From Tessaracoccus flavescens (lineage in GTDB: Bacteria; Actinomycetota; Actinomycetes; Propionibacteriales; Propionibacteriaceae), in contig NZ_CP019607.1 of the NCBI RefSeq assembly GCF_001998865.1, forward strand, positions 1,612,001 through 1,676,000: a DNA stretch of 64,000 nt, read 5' to 3'. Made by a program: the position numbers and the translations under genes. Numbering within the stretch: position 1 is the stretch's first letter; every line of letters starts with the position of its first letter. The notes under the pieces are model-generated. The model searched no databases and had not been told where the DNA came from. It saw only the letters and a program-made list of their open reading frames with translations. Of this stretch, positions 18,701 to 26,835 are shown in pieces.

Positions 18701-19580
18701 GCAGCGGCATCTCGTCGGTGGGCTGGCCGCCGACCGCGACCCTGAGGTCCTCGGCCTCCTGGTTGAGCGAGTAGGCCACCGTGACGGTGTCGCCGACGGC
18801 GACCTTCCGCAGCGCGTCGGAGTTGGCGCCGGGGCGCGCGACGATCGACGTCGAGCCTTCGGGCAGGCGACCGCTTCCGGGCGTGGAACTGACCGACGTG
18901 ACGACGCCGTCCGCGCCGACGATGACTTCCGAGCCGCGCTCTCCGGGAGCGAGGATCCGGGCGCGGGTGTAGTCGCCCCACGCGGAGGTGTAGAGCGAGA
19001 TGCCGCCCACGGGGGCGTCGGAGAGGTTGAGGCCAGAGACCCTCAGTTGTCCGGACGGGAGGGTGACGGTCCCGGTCAGGAACACCTGGGCGACACGACC
19101 GAGGCCCGCATCGTCGAACCCGATGACGGTGTTGCGGCCGGGGCTGCCGGACTTGAGCAGCCCTTCGGTCTCGGAGATGGCCACCCCGACGGGTGCGTAG
19201 GAGTTGTTGATGTCGAAGAAGTCTCCGTTGATGCCGGCCAGCGCGCCCGCCTCGTCTGCGAACTCGGTGACCGTTCCCCGGCCGGCGACGGCATCGGGGC
19301 CGAGGTAGCCGGCCTTGACAGTCGAGTCGCTGAGGTTGGCGCGCAGGACGTTGACCTGCATCCAGCCGGCGGAGCTCAGCCGCTCGAACTTCACGTGGTC
19401 GAGTCCGGGGGCGAGCACGGTGTGCTGCACGTCGTTGACGATCGCAGACCCGTGCGCATCGAGGACCATGCCGTCGATCTCGGTGGGGTCGTCGTACGCA
19501 TTGGCAGGCAGGACCGGTCCGACAAGGGCGAGACCAAGCAGGCCTGTGGCCACCAGTCTCCGGGGCGCGTTGATTCGCAT
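15714..19580 (-). CDS. Secreted phosphodiester glycosidase / metallophosphatase multidomain protein
   Basis: A 1288-residue exported protein. Residues 1-28 are a signal peptide (RRLVATGLLGLALVGPVLPANA). Residues about 100-390 match phosphodiester glycosidases (NAGPA-type), with GINGDFFDIN and the hallmark NLDGGGSSQL. Ig-like and carbohydrate-binding-like regions follow. At about 768-1000 lies a calcineurin-like phosphoesterase with VMSDAQF, INGDLVDEA, VPGNHEIMGG and LSHMPTND. The usual first DxH is DAQ, and the final GHxH reads GHVG. A Pro/Ser/Thr linker (about 1125-1155) leads to a C-terminal domain of about 130 residues with two Cys pairs, possibly for wall attachment. The start follows GAGGA. 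It probably processes phosphodiester-linked sugars or teichoic-acid-like polymers outside the cell (inference). Confidence 0.85.
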   Translation of the reverse strand: MRINAPRRLVATGLLGLALVGPVLPANAYDDPTEIDGMVLDAHGSAIVNDVQHTVLAPGLDHVKFERLSSAGWMQVNVLRANLSDSTVKAGYLGPDAVAGRGTVTEFADEAGALAGINGDFFDINNSYAPVGVAISETEGLLKSGSPGRNTVIGFDDAGLGRVAQVFLTGTVTLPSGQLRVSGLNLSDAPVGGISLYTSAWGDYTRARILAPGERGSEVIVGADGVVTSVSSTPGSGRLPEGSTSIVARPGANSDALRKVAVGDTVTVAYSLNQEAEDLRVAVGGQPTDEMPLLVDGRITTNQSEYNVLRNPRTAVGFDEDGDTAYFVVIDGRQAVSVGMPLTELGKLMLDLGADDALNLDGGGSSQLNTRLPGDPTTTVQSLPSDGYERNDANGLGLFLSQPGSGKLTGFTVSTANTADDSARVFPGLRRTMVAKGHDETLSSVKATPTTWETSRPGVALVADGVVTGVARGTSTITAQGSDGGLDVLVLGDLDRITASATVLNLEAKGSTAKIRITGADADGYTAPIDPADLTVNNPNPGAFEVEPLADGSFDIVATASEGTATIAFEAEGKRTEVAVSVPLELKVIDDFSDIGGWYSANDRAPGGSVTITEGYGGSGGLKIAYDFTQSTATRGQYAVAPGTGIEIPGRPQKLSVWIKGDGNGSLLRLQVLQANNVRSWLDGADGSVYANYEGWQRIDFKVPETFEFPIKLERIRALETTAVKQYKGQLVFSQIQAFLPPEGIVAPTIEKATDPLVVETGATDDSPLRVAVMSDAQFVARDPESGAVLGAREALREIVAKEPDVMVINGDLVDEASPEDFQLAKRILDEELAGADFPYYYVPGNHEIMGGAITNFEAAFGAATGVFDVQDTRFIRLNSATGKLASDFSQIELLQDQLVAAKADPSITGVVVLSHMPTNDPLPTKGSQLSDRNEADMIDSWLQKFRADSGKSIALVAGHVGAFDVSRVDGVPYVVNGNSGKGPASTPQNGGFTGWTMLGIDPSSGLTDGSSTTADWLRVEVNTRVDELTLTAPADLSVGDSGQATAAVTQDGDRTFDVAWPSSLAWSGSTNLFVGSAADAPSTAVAAFDPATRTITALRGGEAELRLSVNDKTASAKVTVAAPSPSPTPTPSASPSSKPSATSEPSAVPTTRPGPVDVYTTPGYHSVNGREWLTVCEPYSSTTRCYTNIWATQIKQTSAGFAQVSGWAFNNLTYLKSDRSLWASNPLGTAGSWRSGGRTWRTECDTARTGRGACRNYVEASVLSPDGDGGYAWKKQELFNSIVLFNR

Positions 19581-19752
19581 GTGTTCCTCACACTGGGAAG
19601 TGCCCGCGATTGCGGACGCCGTGAGGCTACGAAGGGAATGTGAACGCTCACCGGCGGCGCGGTGAACCGCCAGTGACGCACCGGTGAGATTGGTTCACCG
19701 GGTGGCGGTGAGGCTGTCACGGACGGTTAGGCCCGCCTGCACCGGGTTCCGC

Positions 19753-20727
19753 TCAGCCGAGCCGGATACCCGGCTTCATCCTCGTCAGGACGGCGCGCGC
19801 CGTCTCCTGGTCGATCACCAGGTCGGTGGCCACCCTGGCGCGGAGGGCGCCGAGGATCGGGGCCGTCTTCGCCAGGCCGGTCACGACACAGATCCGGCGC
19901 GGCACCCGCTGCAGCTCGACCGGGGTCATGCCGGTGGCCCGACGGTTGAGCTGGATGTCGCGGAAGGTGCCGTCCTCGCGCAGCATCACCGTGCACACGT
20001 CGCCGACGACCCCCTGTTCGCGCAGTAGCCGCAGGTCGGTCTCGCCGAGATAGTTCGACGCGTAGACGTGCGACTGGAGCTCGGAGTGGAGGCCTCCGAC
20101 GCCGAACAGCGCGACGCGGCAGTTGGCCCGCACGCTCAGGATGTGCTGCGTGCTCTGCTCGCGCCACATGGCGTCGCGCGTGGTCGGGTCGTCGAAGAAG
20201 GCTGGGAGGGCGAGCAGTTGCTCCTGGCCGTTGAACGCCTCCGCGAAGCGGTGCAGGATGCTGCCGACATAGGGCAGGCCGGTCGTCTGGTGGTTGGCCC
20301 CGCCGTTGAGGCCTATCACGGTGACGCCGTTGAGGTCGCGGGGGCGCAGGTGGGCCGCGATGGCGGAGGTCGTCGTGCCCCAGGCCACGCCGAGCACGTC
20401 GCCGTCCTGGACCGTCTCGGAGAGCAGGTCGGCGGCGGTGCGGGCCACCTGGTCGAGGCGGAAGACGCTGCTCGCGCCCGGCCGGACCTGGACGATGTGG
20501 GCGGTGACGTTGAAGAAGCGGTGGAAGAGGTCGGCGATTCTGCCGAGGGGGCGCTCCGGGTCGACGATGTTGACGCGCACCAGTCCGCGGTCGCGCGCCT
20601 CCTTCAGAAGCCGCGAGACCGTCGAGCGCGAAACGTTGAGATGATGTGCGATCGCGTCCATCGTCTCGCCCTGCACGTAGTACATGCGGGCGACGGTCAA
20701 CAGAGACTCACTGCTCTTGTCGGCCAT
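19753..20727 (-). CDS. SorC-family transcriptional regulator
   Basis: A 324-residue regulator. The N-terminal helix-turn-helix (ARMYYVQGETMDAIAHHLNVSRSTVSRLLKEARDRGLV) is followed by a SorC-type sugar-binding domain, with GVAWGTTTSAIAAHL, NGGANHQTTGLPY and VGDVCTVMLREDG as family marks. The ATG at 20727 is preceded by a GGAGGT site; an in-frame ATG at 20751 overlaps that site. SorC proteins sense phosphorylated sugars or polyols. It stands alone here, so its targets are unknown; glpD lies 1.8 kb away on the other strand. Confidence 0.88.
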   Translation of the reverse strand: MADKSSESLLTVARMYYVQGETMDAIAHHLNVSRSTVSRLLKEARDRGLVRVNIVDPERPLGRIADLFHRFFNVTAHIVQVRPGASSVFRLDQVARTAADLLSETVQDGDVLGVAWGTTTSAIAAHLRPRDLNGVTVIGLNGGANHQTTGLPYVGSILHRFAEAFNGQEQLLALPAFFDDPTTRDAMWREQSTQHILSVRANCRVALFGVGGLHSELQSHVYASNYLGETDLRLLREQGVVGDVCTVMLREDGTFRDIQLNRRATGMTPVELQRVPRRICVVTGLAKTAPILGALRARVATDLVIDQETARAVLTRMKPGIRLG

Positions 20728-20833
20728 GGGGGTACCTCCTACCCCCGACATCCTACGGGTGCGCTCGGGAGCAGGCCGTGGCGGCGCCTCAAACGGACAC
20801 TGCCCCGCGAACCGCGAGGCCGTGCCGTACCGG

Positions 20834-21469
20834 TCAGTAACCGCGCGACGAGTCGGCGAGGGCATCCTCGCTTGTCAGGGCGGAGGTGAACTCCTCGGTC
20901 GTCATCGGCTTGGAGAACATCGGGTAGTCGTAGGTGATCGCGTTGGCGTGCTCCTCAGGCGAGGTCGCCCCGACGGCGTCGGTGAGCGTGATCACCTCGA
21001 ACCCCTTCTCATAGGCGCTGCGCATCGTCGATTCGACGCAGCAGTTGGTGAGGAAGCCGGCGAGCACGACCGTCTCGATGCCCTTTGAACGCAGCACGAA
21101 GTCGAGGTTCGTCGAGCCGAACGCGTCGAGACCACGTTTACCCTCGATCACGATGTCGCCGTCGACGGGGGTGAGCTCCTCGCAGATCTCGGCTCCCCAG
21201 CCGCCCCGCACGAACGAGGTCGACGAGACGACGCCGGCAAGGATGCCGTAGGGATGGCTGGTGATCTCGCCGTAGCCGGGGGCGAACGAGATGGGCACGT
21301 GCAGGACGCTTCCGCCGGCCTTTCGCACGGCGTCGGCGGCCGCAACGGCGTGATCGACGGTGTCGCTCTGTTCCATGACGCTCTTGACGGCATCATGGAG
21401 GGTTCCGCCTGGGGTGGTGAAGTCGTTCTGGAACTCGATCAGGACAAGGGCTGTGTTCTCCGGTTTCAT
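20834..21469 (-). CDS. Isochorismatase-family cysteine hydrolase
   Basis: A 211-residue hydrolase. The catalytic triad is visible as Asp in LIEFQNDF, Lys in EGKRGLDAF and Cys in GFLTNCCVEST. The ATG at 21469 follows AAAGGAG. It is divergent from a TetR gene whose start lies 23 bp away, so their control regions overlap, and the TetR protein probably regulates it (inference). Family members hydrolyse amides and ureas such as N-carbamoyl compounds or nicotinamide; the substrate here is not evident. Confidence 0.9.
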   Translation of the reverse strand: MKPENTALVLIEFQNDFTTPGGTLHDAVKSVMEQSDTVDHAVAAADAVRKAGGSVLHVPISFAPGYGEITSHPYGILAGVVSSTSFVRGGWGAEICEELTPVDGDIVIEGKRGLDAFGSTNLDFVLRSKGIETVVLAGFLTNCCVESTMRSAYEKGFEVITLTDAVGATSPEEHANAITYDYPMFSKPMTTEEFTSALTSEDALADSSRGY

Positions 21470-21492
21470 GGTGCTCCTTTGCACGCGGGTGG

Positions 21493-22077
21493 ATGCCGCC
21501 AACTCTAGGCTCCGGCATCCTTCCGGTCGAGGCCCGTGAGCGCATCAACAGCGCGTCCGCCGCCCTCGTTGGCGAGCGGGGTGCCAGCGCGCTCACCCAT
21601 CGCCAGGTCGACGCCCGCGCCGGCCTTCCGATCGGCTCGACGTCCAACTACTTCCGGACGAAGGCCGCGTTGCTCAAAGGCGCCATCGAGGGCGTGATCA
21701 CCAGGGAGTCGCCCCTGCTCGAGGTCGCCAGGTCGGTCGACACCCGCGATGAGCTACAGGCAGGGCTGCTCGGGTACGTGCGGGCGGTCACCGGCGAGGA
21801 GATGCAGGCGGTGAAGGCGGCGCGAATCGCCCTCTTCCTCGAGGGCCGCCACGACCCGGAGCTGCGGGCATGGGTGGCTGAGGCACGTCGCGGCTACGCA
21901 GTCGTCCTTTCGGAGGCCCTCGAGCGGCTCGGCGCGAACGCGCCGGATGCCGGCGCGACGGCCTTGATGGCAGTGGTGGAGGGCTCGATAGTGGCCATCA
22001 CCTGTACCCCGGCAGAGGATCCGTCTCCCGGGATCTCCGTGGTCCCGGACGGCATCTTCCGCCAGTCAGGCGACTGA
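21493..22077 (+). CDS. TetR-family transcriptional regulator
   Basis: A 194-residue regulator. The helix-turn-helix is ALTHRQVDARAGLPIGSTSNYFRTKAALLKGAIEGV (about 34-68), typical of TetR proteins. The C-terminal ligand domain contains RIALFLEGRHDPELRAWV. The ATG at 21493 is the only nearby standard start; it lies 23 bp from the divergent cysteine hydrolase start, leaving little room for a leader, so transcripts may begin inside the neighbouring gene. Confidence 0.85.
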   Translation: MPPTLGSGILPVEARERINSASAALVGERGASALTHRQVDARAGLPIGSTSNYFRTKAALLKGAIEGVITRESPLLEVARSVDTRDELQAGLLGYVRAVTGEEMQAVKAARIALFLEGRHDPELRAWVAEARRGYAVVLSEALERLGANAPDAGATALMAVVEGSIVAITCTPAEDPSPGISVVPDGIFRQSGD

Positions 22078-22576
22078 TCCTCCACGGGTCCCGATCTCGC
22101 CCTTTGGGCTGATTCCGTCGAGGACCGTTGTGCAACTACGCTTGCAGTTGCCGCTGGCTAGGGGTTGATCTTTCCAGCTACCCACCGGCAAGATGGCATT
22201 TCGTCATGACAAGGGCTCAGGGGTTCTGCTGTCAACCCCCGCGCAGTACGCCGGGAGGCCATGGTCGTGACGGCGCATCGCGGCGGCACATCGCGGCCCC
22301 GGACAATCTCCCCGGGGAGGCGGCCGACACGGTGCGGCGAGCTACTCGTGAGGCTCGCGATGCTTGTCACTGCCGGATTGGCAGCTCGACTGGGGGCGAG
22401 GTCGGCGCAACGGACGTTGACTCGGTAGTGCGGGGCGGTGCCGTCATGGGCCCGCCCCGTCTTCGCGCGCGTGCAAGGAGTCCGTGTTTGTCAAGTCGGT
22501 CCGTGCACGAATGTGCACAACGGTTGCACGAAACGTGCAGGGGTACGAATCTGGTTGTAGAGCAAAGGAGCAACCA
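22078..22576. other. Upstream region of glpD
   Basis: About 500 bp without a supported gene. Its last 75 bases contain two palindromes (22503-22539) and the AAAGGAGC ribosome site for glpD. Short frames on either strand show no family likeness. Confidence 0.5.
22503..22539. promoter_or_regulatory. Tandem palindromes upstream of glpD
   Basis: TGCAC-GAAT-GTGCA (within 22503-22518) and TGCACG-AAA-CGTGCA (22525-22539) are two inverted repeats with the same half-site. Their centres are about 21 bp apart, two helical turns. They end 37 bp before the glpD start. This is the pattern of a cooperative repressor operator. Whether the binding protein is the SorC regulator at 19753 or another one is not known. 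Confidence 0.55.
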
Positions 22577-24295
22577 ATGACGACCACTGCCTTGACGCAG
22601 GAGCAGCGCGCAGAGTCGCTGCAAGCGATGTCCACCGAAACCTTCGACGTGCTCGTGATCGGAGGTGGCGTCACCGGAGCCGGCATCGCGCTCGACGCGG
22701 CCTCCCGCGGACTCAGCACCGCCGTCATCGAGTGCCAGGACTGGGCCTCGGGCACCTCGTCGCGATCCTCGCGCCTCGTCCACGGCGGACTCCGCTACCT
22801 GTACAACCTCGACTTCAAGCTCGTCGCCGAGGCGCTGAAGGAGCGCGGTCGACTGCTGACCGTCATCGCCCCCCACCTGGTCGAGGCCCAGCCCTTCCTG
22901 TGGCCGCTGAAGACCCCCGTGATCGAGCGCGCCTACTCCGCGGTCGGCGTCGGAATGTACGACGCCCTGGCCGTGATCGGAGCAGGCAAGAAGACGGTCC
23001 CGATCCAGAAGCACCACTCCAAGAAGGGCGCCCTCAAGCGCTTCCCCGAGGTGAAGCCTGACGCGCTCTGTGGCGCGATCGAGTTCTACGACGCCCGCGT
23101 CGACGACGCCCGCCTCGTGATCACCCTGATCCGCACCGCGCTGAAGTACGGCGCCCAGGCGGCAAGCCGCCTCAAGGTCACCGCGATCCTCAAGGACTCG
23201 AAGGGCCACGCGAGCGGCGTTGAGGCGAAAGACCTGGAGACCGGCGAGAAGCTGACCATCAAGGCGAAGCGGATCATCAACGCCACCGGCGTGTGGACCG
23301 AGGAGACCCAGGACATGGCCGGCGGCACCGGCGGCCTGAAGGTCCTCGCCTCGAAGGGCATCCACATCGTGATCCCGCGCGAGCGCCTCAAGGCCAAGAC
23401 CGGCCTGTTCCTGCGCACCGAGAAGTCCGTGCTGTTCATCATCCCGTGGCAGCACTACTGGGTGATCGGCACCACCGACACCGCGTGGCACGAGCAGCTC
23501 AAGCACCCCGTCCCGACGTCCGAGGACATCGACTACCTGCTCTCTCACGCCAACGAGGTGCTCGACCCGCCCCTGACCCGCGACGACATCATCGGCACCT
23601 ACGCCGGCCTGCGGCCCCTGCTGCAGCCGAAGGTGCTCGACGAGTCCAAGTCGACGAAGGTCTCCCGCGAGCACACCGTCTCCGAGGTCATCCCGGGCAT
23701 GGTCGCGATCGCAGGCGGCAAGCTCACCACCTACCGCGTGATGGCGGAGGACGCGGTCGACTTCGCGCTCGGCAAGAAGCTCGCCGAGGAGAAGCCGTCG
23801 GTCACGTTCGACCTCCCCCTCATGGGTGCTGACGGCTTCGAGGCCGCCGCGAACCAGGCCGAGCGTCTCGGCGCGAAGTACGGCTTCGACGCCGACCGCA
23901 TGCACCACCTGGTGCGCCGCTACGGTTCCGAACTGCCCGAGCTGCTCGCCACCATCGATGACGACCCGACGCTCGGCGAGCCGCTGAAGCACGCTCCGCA
24001 GTTCCTGCGTGCCGAGGTGTACCGGGCGTGCACCGTCGAGGGTGCGATGCACCTCGAGGACATCTTCGTCGCCCGCGTCCGGCTCAACTCGGAGGCGCGT
24101 GACCGTGGTGGGGCGGAGGTCGACGAGATCGCCGACATCGCCGCTGCCGCGCTGGGCTGGGACGCCGCGCGCACCGAGAAGGAGAAGAAGAACTACCGCG
24201 AGCGCATCGCCGCTGAACTTGCGGCAGAGGAGCAGACGAGTGACGCCGCTGCCTCCGCTGCCCGCATGGAAGCTCCTGACATCGTCAGCTGCTGA
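22577..24295 (+). CDS. glpD: Glycerol-3-phosphate dehydrogenase (FAD)
   Basis: A 572-residue flavoenzyme that oxidises glycerol-3-phosphate to dihydroxyacetone phosphate at the membrane, passing electrons to quinones. The FAD site VLVIGGGVTGAGIALDAASRGL is at about 22-43, followed by SSRSSRLVHGGLRYL. Also visible are IPWQHYWVIGTTDTAW and GGKLTTYRVMAEDA. The ATG at 22577 has AAAGGAGC upstream. The 3' end lies in a 79-bp tandem duplication. The present stop (24293-24295) belongs to the second repeat unit, which changes the last residues to IVSC instead of IVS. Tandem palindromes precede the gene. Confidence 0.95.
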   Translation: MTTTALTQEQRAESLQAMSTETFDVLVIGGGVTGAGIALDAASRGLSTAVIECQDWASGTSSRSSRLVHGGLRYLYNLDFKLVAEALKERGRLLTVIAPHLVEAQPFLWPLKTPVIERAYSAVGVGMYDALAVIGAGKKTVPIQKHHSKKGALKRFPEVKPDALCGAIEFYDARVDDARLVITLIRTALKYGAQAASRLKVTAILKDSKGHASGVEAKDLETGEKLTIKAKRIINATGVWTEETQDMAGGTGGLKVLASKGIHIVIPRERLKAKTGLFLRTEKSVLFIIPWQHYWVIGTTDTAWHEQLKHPVPTSEDIDYLLSHANEVLDPPLTRDDIIGTYAGLRPLLQPKVLDESKSTKVSREHTVSEVIPGMVAIAGGKLTTYRVMAEDAVDFALGKKLAEEKPSVTFDLPLMGADGFEAAANQAERLGAKYGFDADRMHHLVRRYGSELPELLATIDDDPTLGEPLKHAPQFLRAEVYRACTVEGAMHLEDIFVARVRLNSEARDRGGAEVDEIADIAAAALGWDAARTEKEKKNYRERIAAELAAEEQTSDAAASAARMEAPDIVSC

Positions 24296-24370
24296 GCTTG
24301 CGGCAGAGGAGCAGACGAGTGACGCCGCTGCCTCCGCTGCCCGCATGGAAGCTCCTGACATCGTCAGCTG
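24213..24370. repeat. 79-bp tandem duplication across the glpD stop codon
   Basis: 24213-24291 and 24292-24370 are two adjacent copies of a 79-bp unit differing at one base (24217 A, 24296 G). As 79 is not a multiple of three, the second copy is out of frame and is untranslated except for the stop. One mismatch in 79 bp points to a recent event. Confidence 0.95.
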
Positions 24371-24386
24371 AGCTTCGCTCCTGAGA

Positions 24387-24422
24387 TGGACCGCCGCCCT
24401 CGTCCGTGGGGCGGCGGTTCCA
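24387..24422. terminator. Bidirectional hairpin between glpD and a convergent gene
   Basis: TGGACCGCCGCCC and GGGCGGCGGTTCCA form a long GC-rich stem with one bulge, followed by TGTTTGT on the plus strand. It lies between the glpD 3' end and the stop of the convergent gene at 24435. Confidence 0.65.
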
Positions 24423-24434
24423 TGTTTGTCGGGA

Positions 24435-25427
24435 TCAGGTGCGCCGCAGATCGTCGACGACCCGCGTCGTCGCGGCCGCAGGGAGCGCCGTCAGGAGGAG
24501 CCAGACGGCGACTGGTTGCTCGAGGTAGACGTTCAGGTCACCGAGCAACCCGTAGGCTGCGCGCCCGTCCGAATAACCGATCGCATAGGCAGCCCAGACG
24601 AGCGCGGACACGCCTGCGCCGAGCACCCAGAACCGCCAGCCGCGCAACCGGAGAAAGGCATCGCCGAAACGGGTCACCTCTCTACGTCCCGCGACCTGGA
24701 AGAACACCATCCACAGCAGGTAGTGCATCGCCTGCATCAAGCCGAACACGACCAGGAACCGCAGCCCGAGGGCAGGGTCGGCGCCTGGCGGCGAGGCGCT
24801 GGCAAGCAGGACGGTCGGGTTGCCGAACCTGGTCACGACGGTCGGAGGGGTCGGCCCGATGAGCGGGTCGAGCCAGCCGGACAGGACCGCGGCCGGGATC
24901 GCGCTTGCCCACACCAGGTTCGCCCCGACGAAGGCGAGGCGGGCGCCGGGATGCAGCCGTCGCGCCCAGTCCCACAGGAAGATCACCGGAACGACGTTGT
25001 GTCCGTGGGTGAGGAAGAGCCAGTACCAGGGCAGCTCCAGCAGTGAGACGGCGGCGAGTGCCACGACCGCGGCGAGCCCCAGGACGCGTCGCCGCGCGTC
25101 AAGGCCCTTCCACAGGGCCCAGCCCACGACGGCGCACCCACCGATCAACTCCAGGTAGCGGCCGGGGGTCGGGACGAGGGCGGCGCCGATCCGCACCAGC
25201 ACCATCGCCGCGACGAGCAGGGCGAGGGTGCCTCCGGTGGAGCCGCCGAGCGCGGGCAGCGAGCGTCCGAGGATGTAGCGCGTCGCGAGGACGACATGCA
25301 GGGGTCCGAGCACGACCACCGCGAGGGAGGCCAGCGCGAACGGCTGGGTTACGGCGAGGGCCGTCAGCAGCAGCGCGGACCCGACCAGGAACACGCACGC
25401 GGCGACAGGGCCCCGGGCGTCAGGCAC
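24435..25427 (-). CDS. Polytopic membrane protein of unknown function
   Basis: A 330-residue protein with about eight or nine hydrophobic segments. Histidines sit near membrane segments (GPLHVVLATRYILGR, FLTHGHNVVPVIFLWDW, LMQAMHYLLWMVFF), which could bind a metal or carotenoid-like ligand, as in Brp/Blh-type proteins; the resemblance is weak and unproven. The GTG start overlaps the 42-residue gene upstream by 8 bp, so the two are co-translated. No function can be named. Confidence 0.75.
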   Translation of the reverse strand: MPDARGPVAACVFLVGSALLLTALAVTQPFALASLAVVVLGPLHVVLATRYILGRSLPALGGSTGGTLALLVAAMVLVRIGAALVPTPGRYLELIGGCAVVGWALWKGLDARRRVLGLAAVVALAAVSLLELPWYWLFLTHGHNVVPVIFLWDWARRLHPGARLAFVGANLVWASAIPAAVLSGWLDPLIGPTPPTVVTRFGNPTVLLASASPPGADPALGLRFLVVFGLMQAMHYLLWMVFFQVAGRREVTRFGDAFLRLRGWRFWVLGAGVSALVWAAYAIGYSDGRAAYGLLGDLNVYLEQPVAVWLLLTALPAAATTRVVDDLRRT

Positions 25428-25548
25428 CCGGCGGGCGCCGCCGGAAGGCCCACAGGGCGAGCCCGACCAGGATCAGCGCGATCACCACGATGACGATGAC
25501 GGTCAGGGGTGAGCCGGCATCAAAGGAGCCGGGGACGTCGAGGGGCAT
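25420..25548 (-). CDS. Small single-span membrane protein
   Basis: A 42-residue protein: short N-terminus (MPLDVPGSFDAGS), one transmembrane helix (PLTVIVIVVIALILVGLALWAF), and a basic RRRPPGA tail that would remain in the cytoplasm. It overlaps the start of the following polytopic gene by 8 bp. It may be a partner of that protein. It is supported by overlap and composition only. Confidence 0.6.
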   Translation of the reverse strand: MPLDVPGSFDAGSPLTVIVIVVIALILVGLALWAFRRRPPGA

Positions 25549-25604
25549 GCCGCCATCGTAGATTCCGGCCAGGTCGGCGGTGCGCTCCGCGATACTCTCG
25601 TCCG

Positions 25605-25973
25605 GTGCTGGACTGGCTGGTCGCCTATCTCCTGACGTGCGCGGTGGAGATCCCGCTCGTCGTGGCCCTGGTGCGTCGGCTCGGCTGGGCGCCCGGGAGC
25701 GCACGCCCGCTCGCCGAGACGGTGGCGATCGCATGGGCGCTCCAGCTGACGCACCCGCTCCTGTGGCTCGTCGGCACGCCGGACGTGGCCCGGCTCGTCG
25801 CCGCGGAGGTCGCGGTCACCGTCGTCGAGGGGACCGCTCTGGCGGCCTGGGCGACCGGACCGTGTGGCGCCGACCGGTCCCGAAAGACGTGGGACCGGGC
25901 GATGCTGGTCGCCGTCGTCGCGAACGGATCGTCGCTGGCGCTCGGCCTTCTGCTGCGCCTTCTCCTCGCCTGA
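25605..25973 (+). CDS. Small polytopic membrane protein
   Basis: About 122 residues from a GTG at 25605. Four hydrophobic segments are visible (WLVAYLLTCAVEIPLVVALV, ETVAIAWALQLTHPLLWLVG, LVAAEVAVTVVEGTALAAW, AMLVAVVANGSSLALGLLLRLLL). There is no clear ribosome site, but TACTCT lies about 12 bases before the GTG, so it may be a near-leaderless mRNA. It is divergent from the two small membrane genes before it. A copy of its 3' end occurs near 27058. Function unknown. Confidence 0.65.
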   Translation: MLDWLVAYLLTCAVEIPLVVALVRRLGWAPGSARPLAETVAIAWALQLTHPLLWLVGTPDVARLVAAEVAVTVVEGTALAAWATGPCGADRSRKTWDRAMLVAVVANGSSLALGLLLRLLLA

Positions 25974-25980
25974 GCCTGCC

Positions 25981-26655
25981 TCAGATGTAGTCGGTGGGCG
26001 GCTGGCCAGGGTACTGAGGACGCCTTCCGTGCTCCGGTGCTGAGGGCTGCGGAGCCGGGGACGGCGAGGGGCGGGCACCGGTGTTCCAGGCGCCCTGCTG
26101 CTGGAACGGTGCCTGGTGCGGGAACTGGGGCCGGTTCTGGGGCCACCCTTGCGGGGCGGGCGCTGCGGGGGTCGGCTTGCGCCGTGAACGGAGCGCGGTG
26201 ACGAGGGAGATGATCGCCGACCCGGCGAGATGGGCCGCGGCACCGAGCCCGAAGATCACCAGCAACGACTCGATCCGTCGGTCCTTCATCTCCCAGCGCC
26301 ACTGATCCTGCTCCAGCGCGACGGCGGCGTCGTGCGTCGTCTGTGCGACCCGGAGCCGCTCGAGCAGTTCCGAGTTCTGGTGGCCGATGATCTCCAGTTG
26401 GTCGTTGGTGAGCCAGCCGTTGACCACCTGCTGCTGCGGGGCTCCCTTGGCGAGCTTCTCGTTGCTGTCGGCCATCGAACGCGCCTCGGCCAGGGCCTCG
26501 TAGTAGTTGATCCCCGAGTTGATGGCGGGGGCCGCCTCCGCCTCCGGGAAGGGTGGAAATGGCCGCGTGATCACGAGCACGACCGCGGCCGTGACGGCCA
26601 GCCAGACGATGAGGCGGTAGACGGGAAGGGCGATCCCGGAACGGGGCTCGGACAT
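25981..26655 (-). CDS. Membrane protein with Pro/Gln-rich tail
   Basis: A 224-residue protein from the ATG at 26655, preceded by AGGAGC. Transmembrane segments are about 11-30 (LIVWLAVTAAVVLVITRPF) and 134-158 (SLLVIFGLGAAAHLAGSAIISLVTAL); the region between is helical and charged, probably outside the cell. The cytoplasmic tail is rich in Pro, Gln and Ala. It shares no recognisable domain. The last bases of this gene are copied near 27105-27140. Confidence 0.72.
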   Translation of the reverse strand: MSEPRSGIALPVYRLIVWLAVTAAVVLVITRPFPPFPEAEAAPAINSGINYYEALAEARSMADSNEKLAKGAPQQQVVNGWLTNDQLEIIGHQNSELLERLRVAQTTHDAAVALEQDQWRWEMKDRRIESLLVIFGLGAAAHLAGSAIISLVTALRSRRKPTPAAPAPQGWPQNRPQFPHQAPFQQQGAWNTGARPSPSPAPQPSAPEHGRRPQYPGQPPTDYI

Positions 26656-26835
26656 GGGGTGCTCCTGGTTGCGACGGTGCAGGCTGAGGCCGATCGTAGC
26701 CACCATGTCTGGATCCTCTCGTGCGGGGAGAGGGGAGCGCGTCCGTGCATCGTCGGGTGGGGCAGTGATGTGCGGCGTCGGACGTGGCACGCGGTCAGTG
26801 GTGGGTTCTGACGCCGAGCGCCTCTGGGCGTCTTC

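Noticed and set aside
22367..24361. 664-codon open frame on the minus strand opposite glpD
   Set aside because: It mirrors the glpD codons in a high-GC gene, is rich in Leu/Val/Gly/Asp/Arg repeats and has no family likeness.
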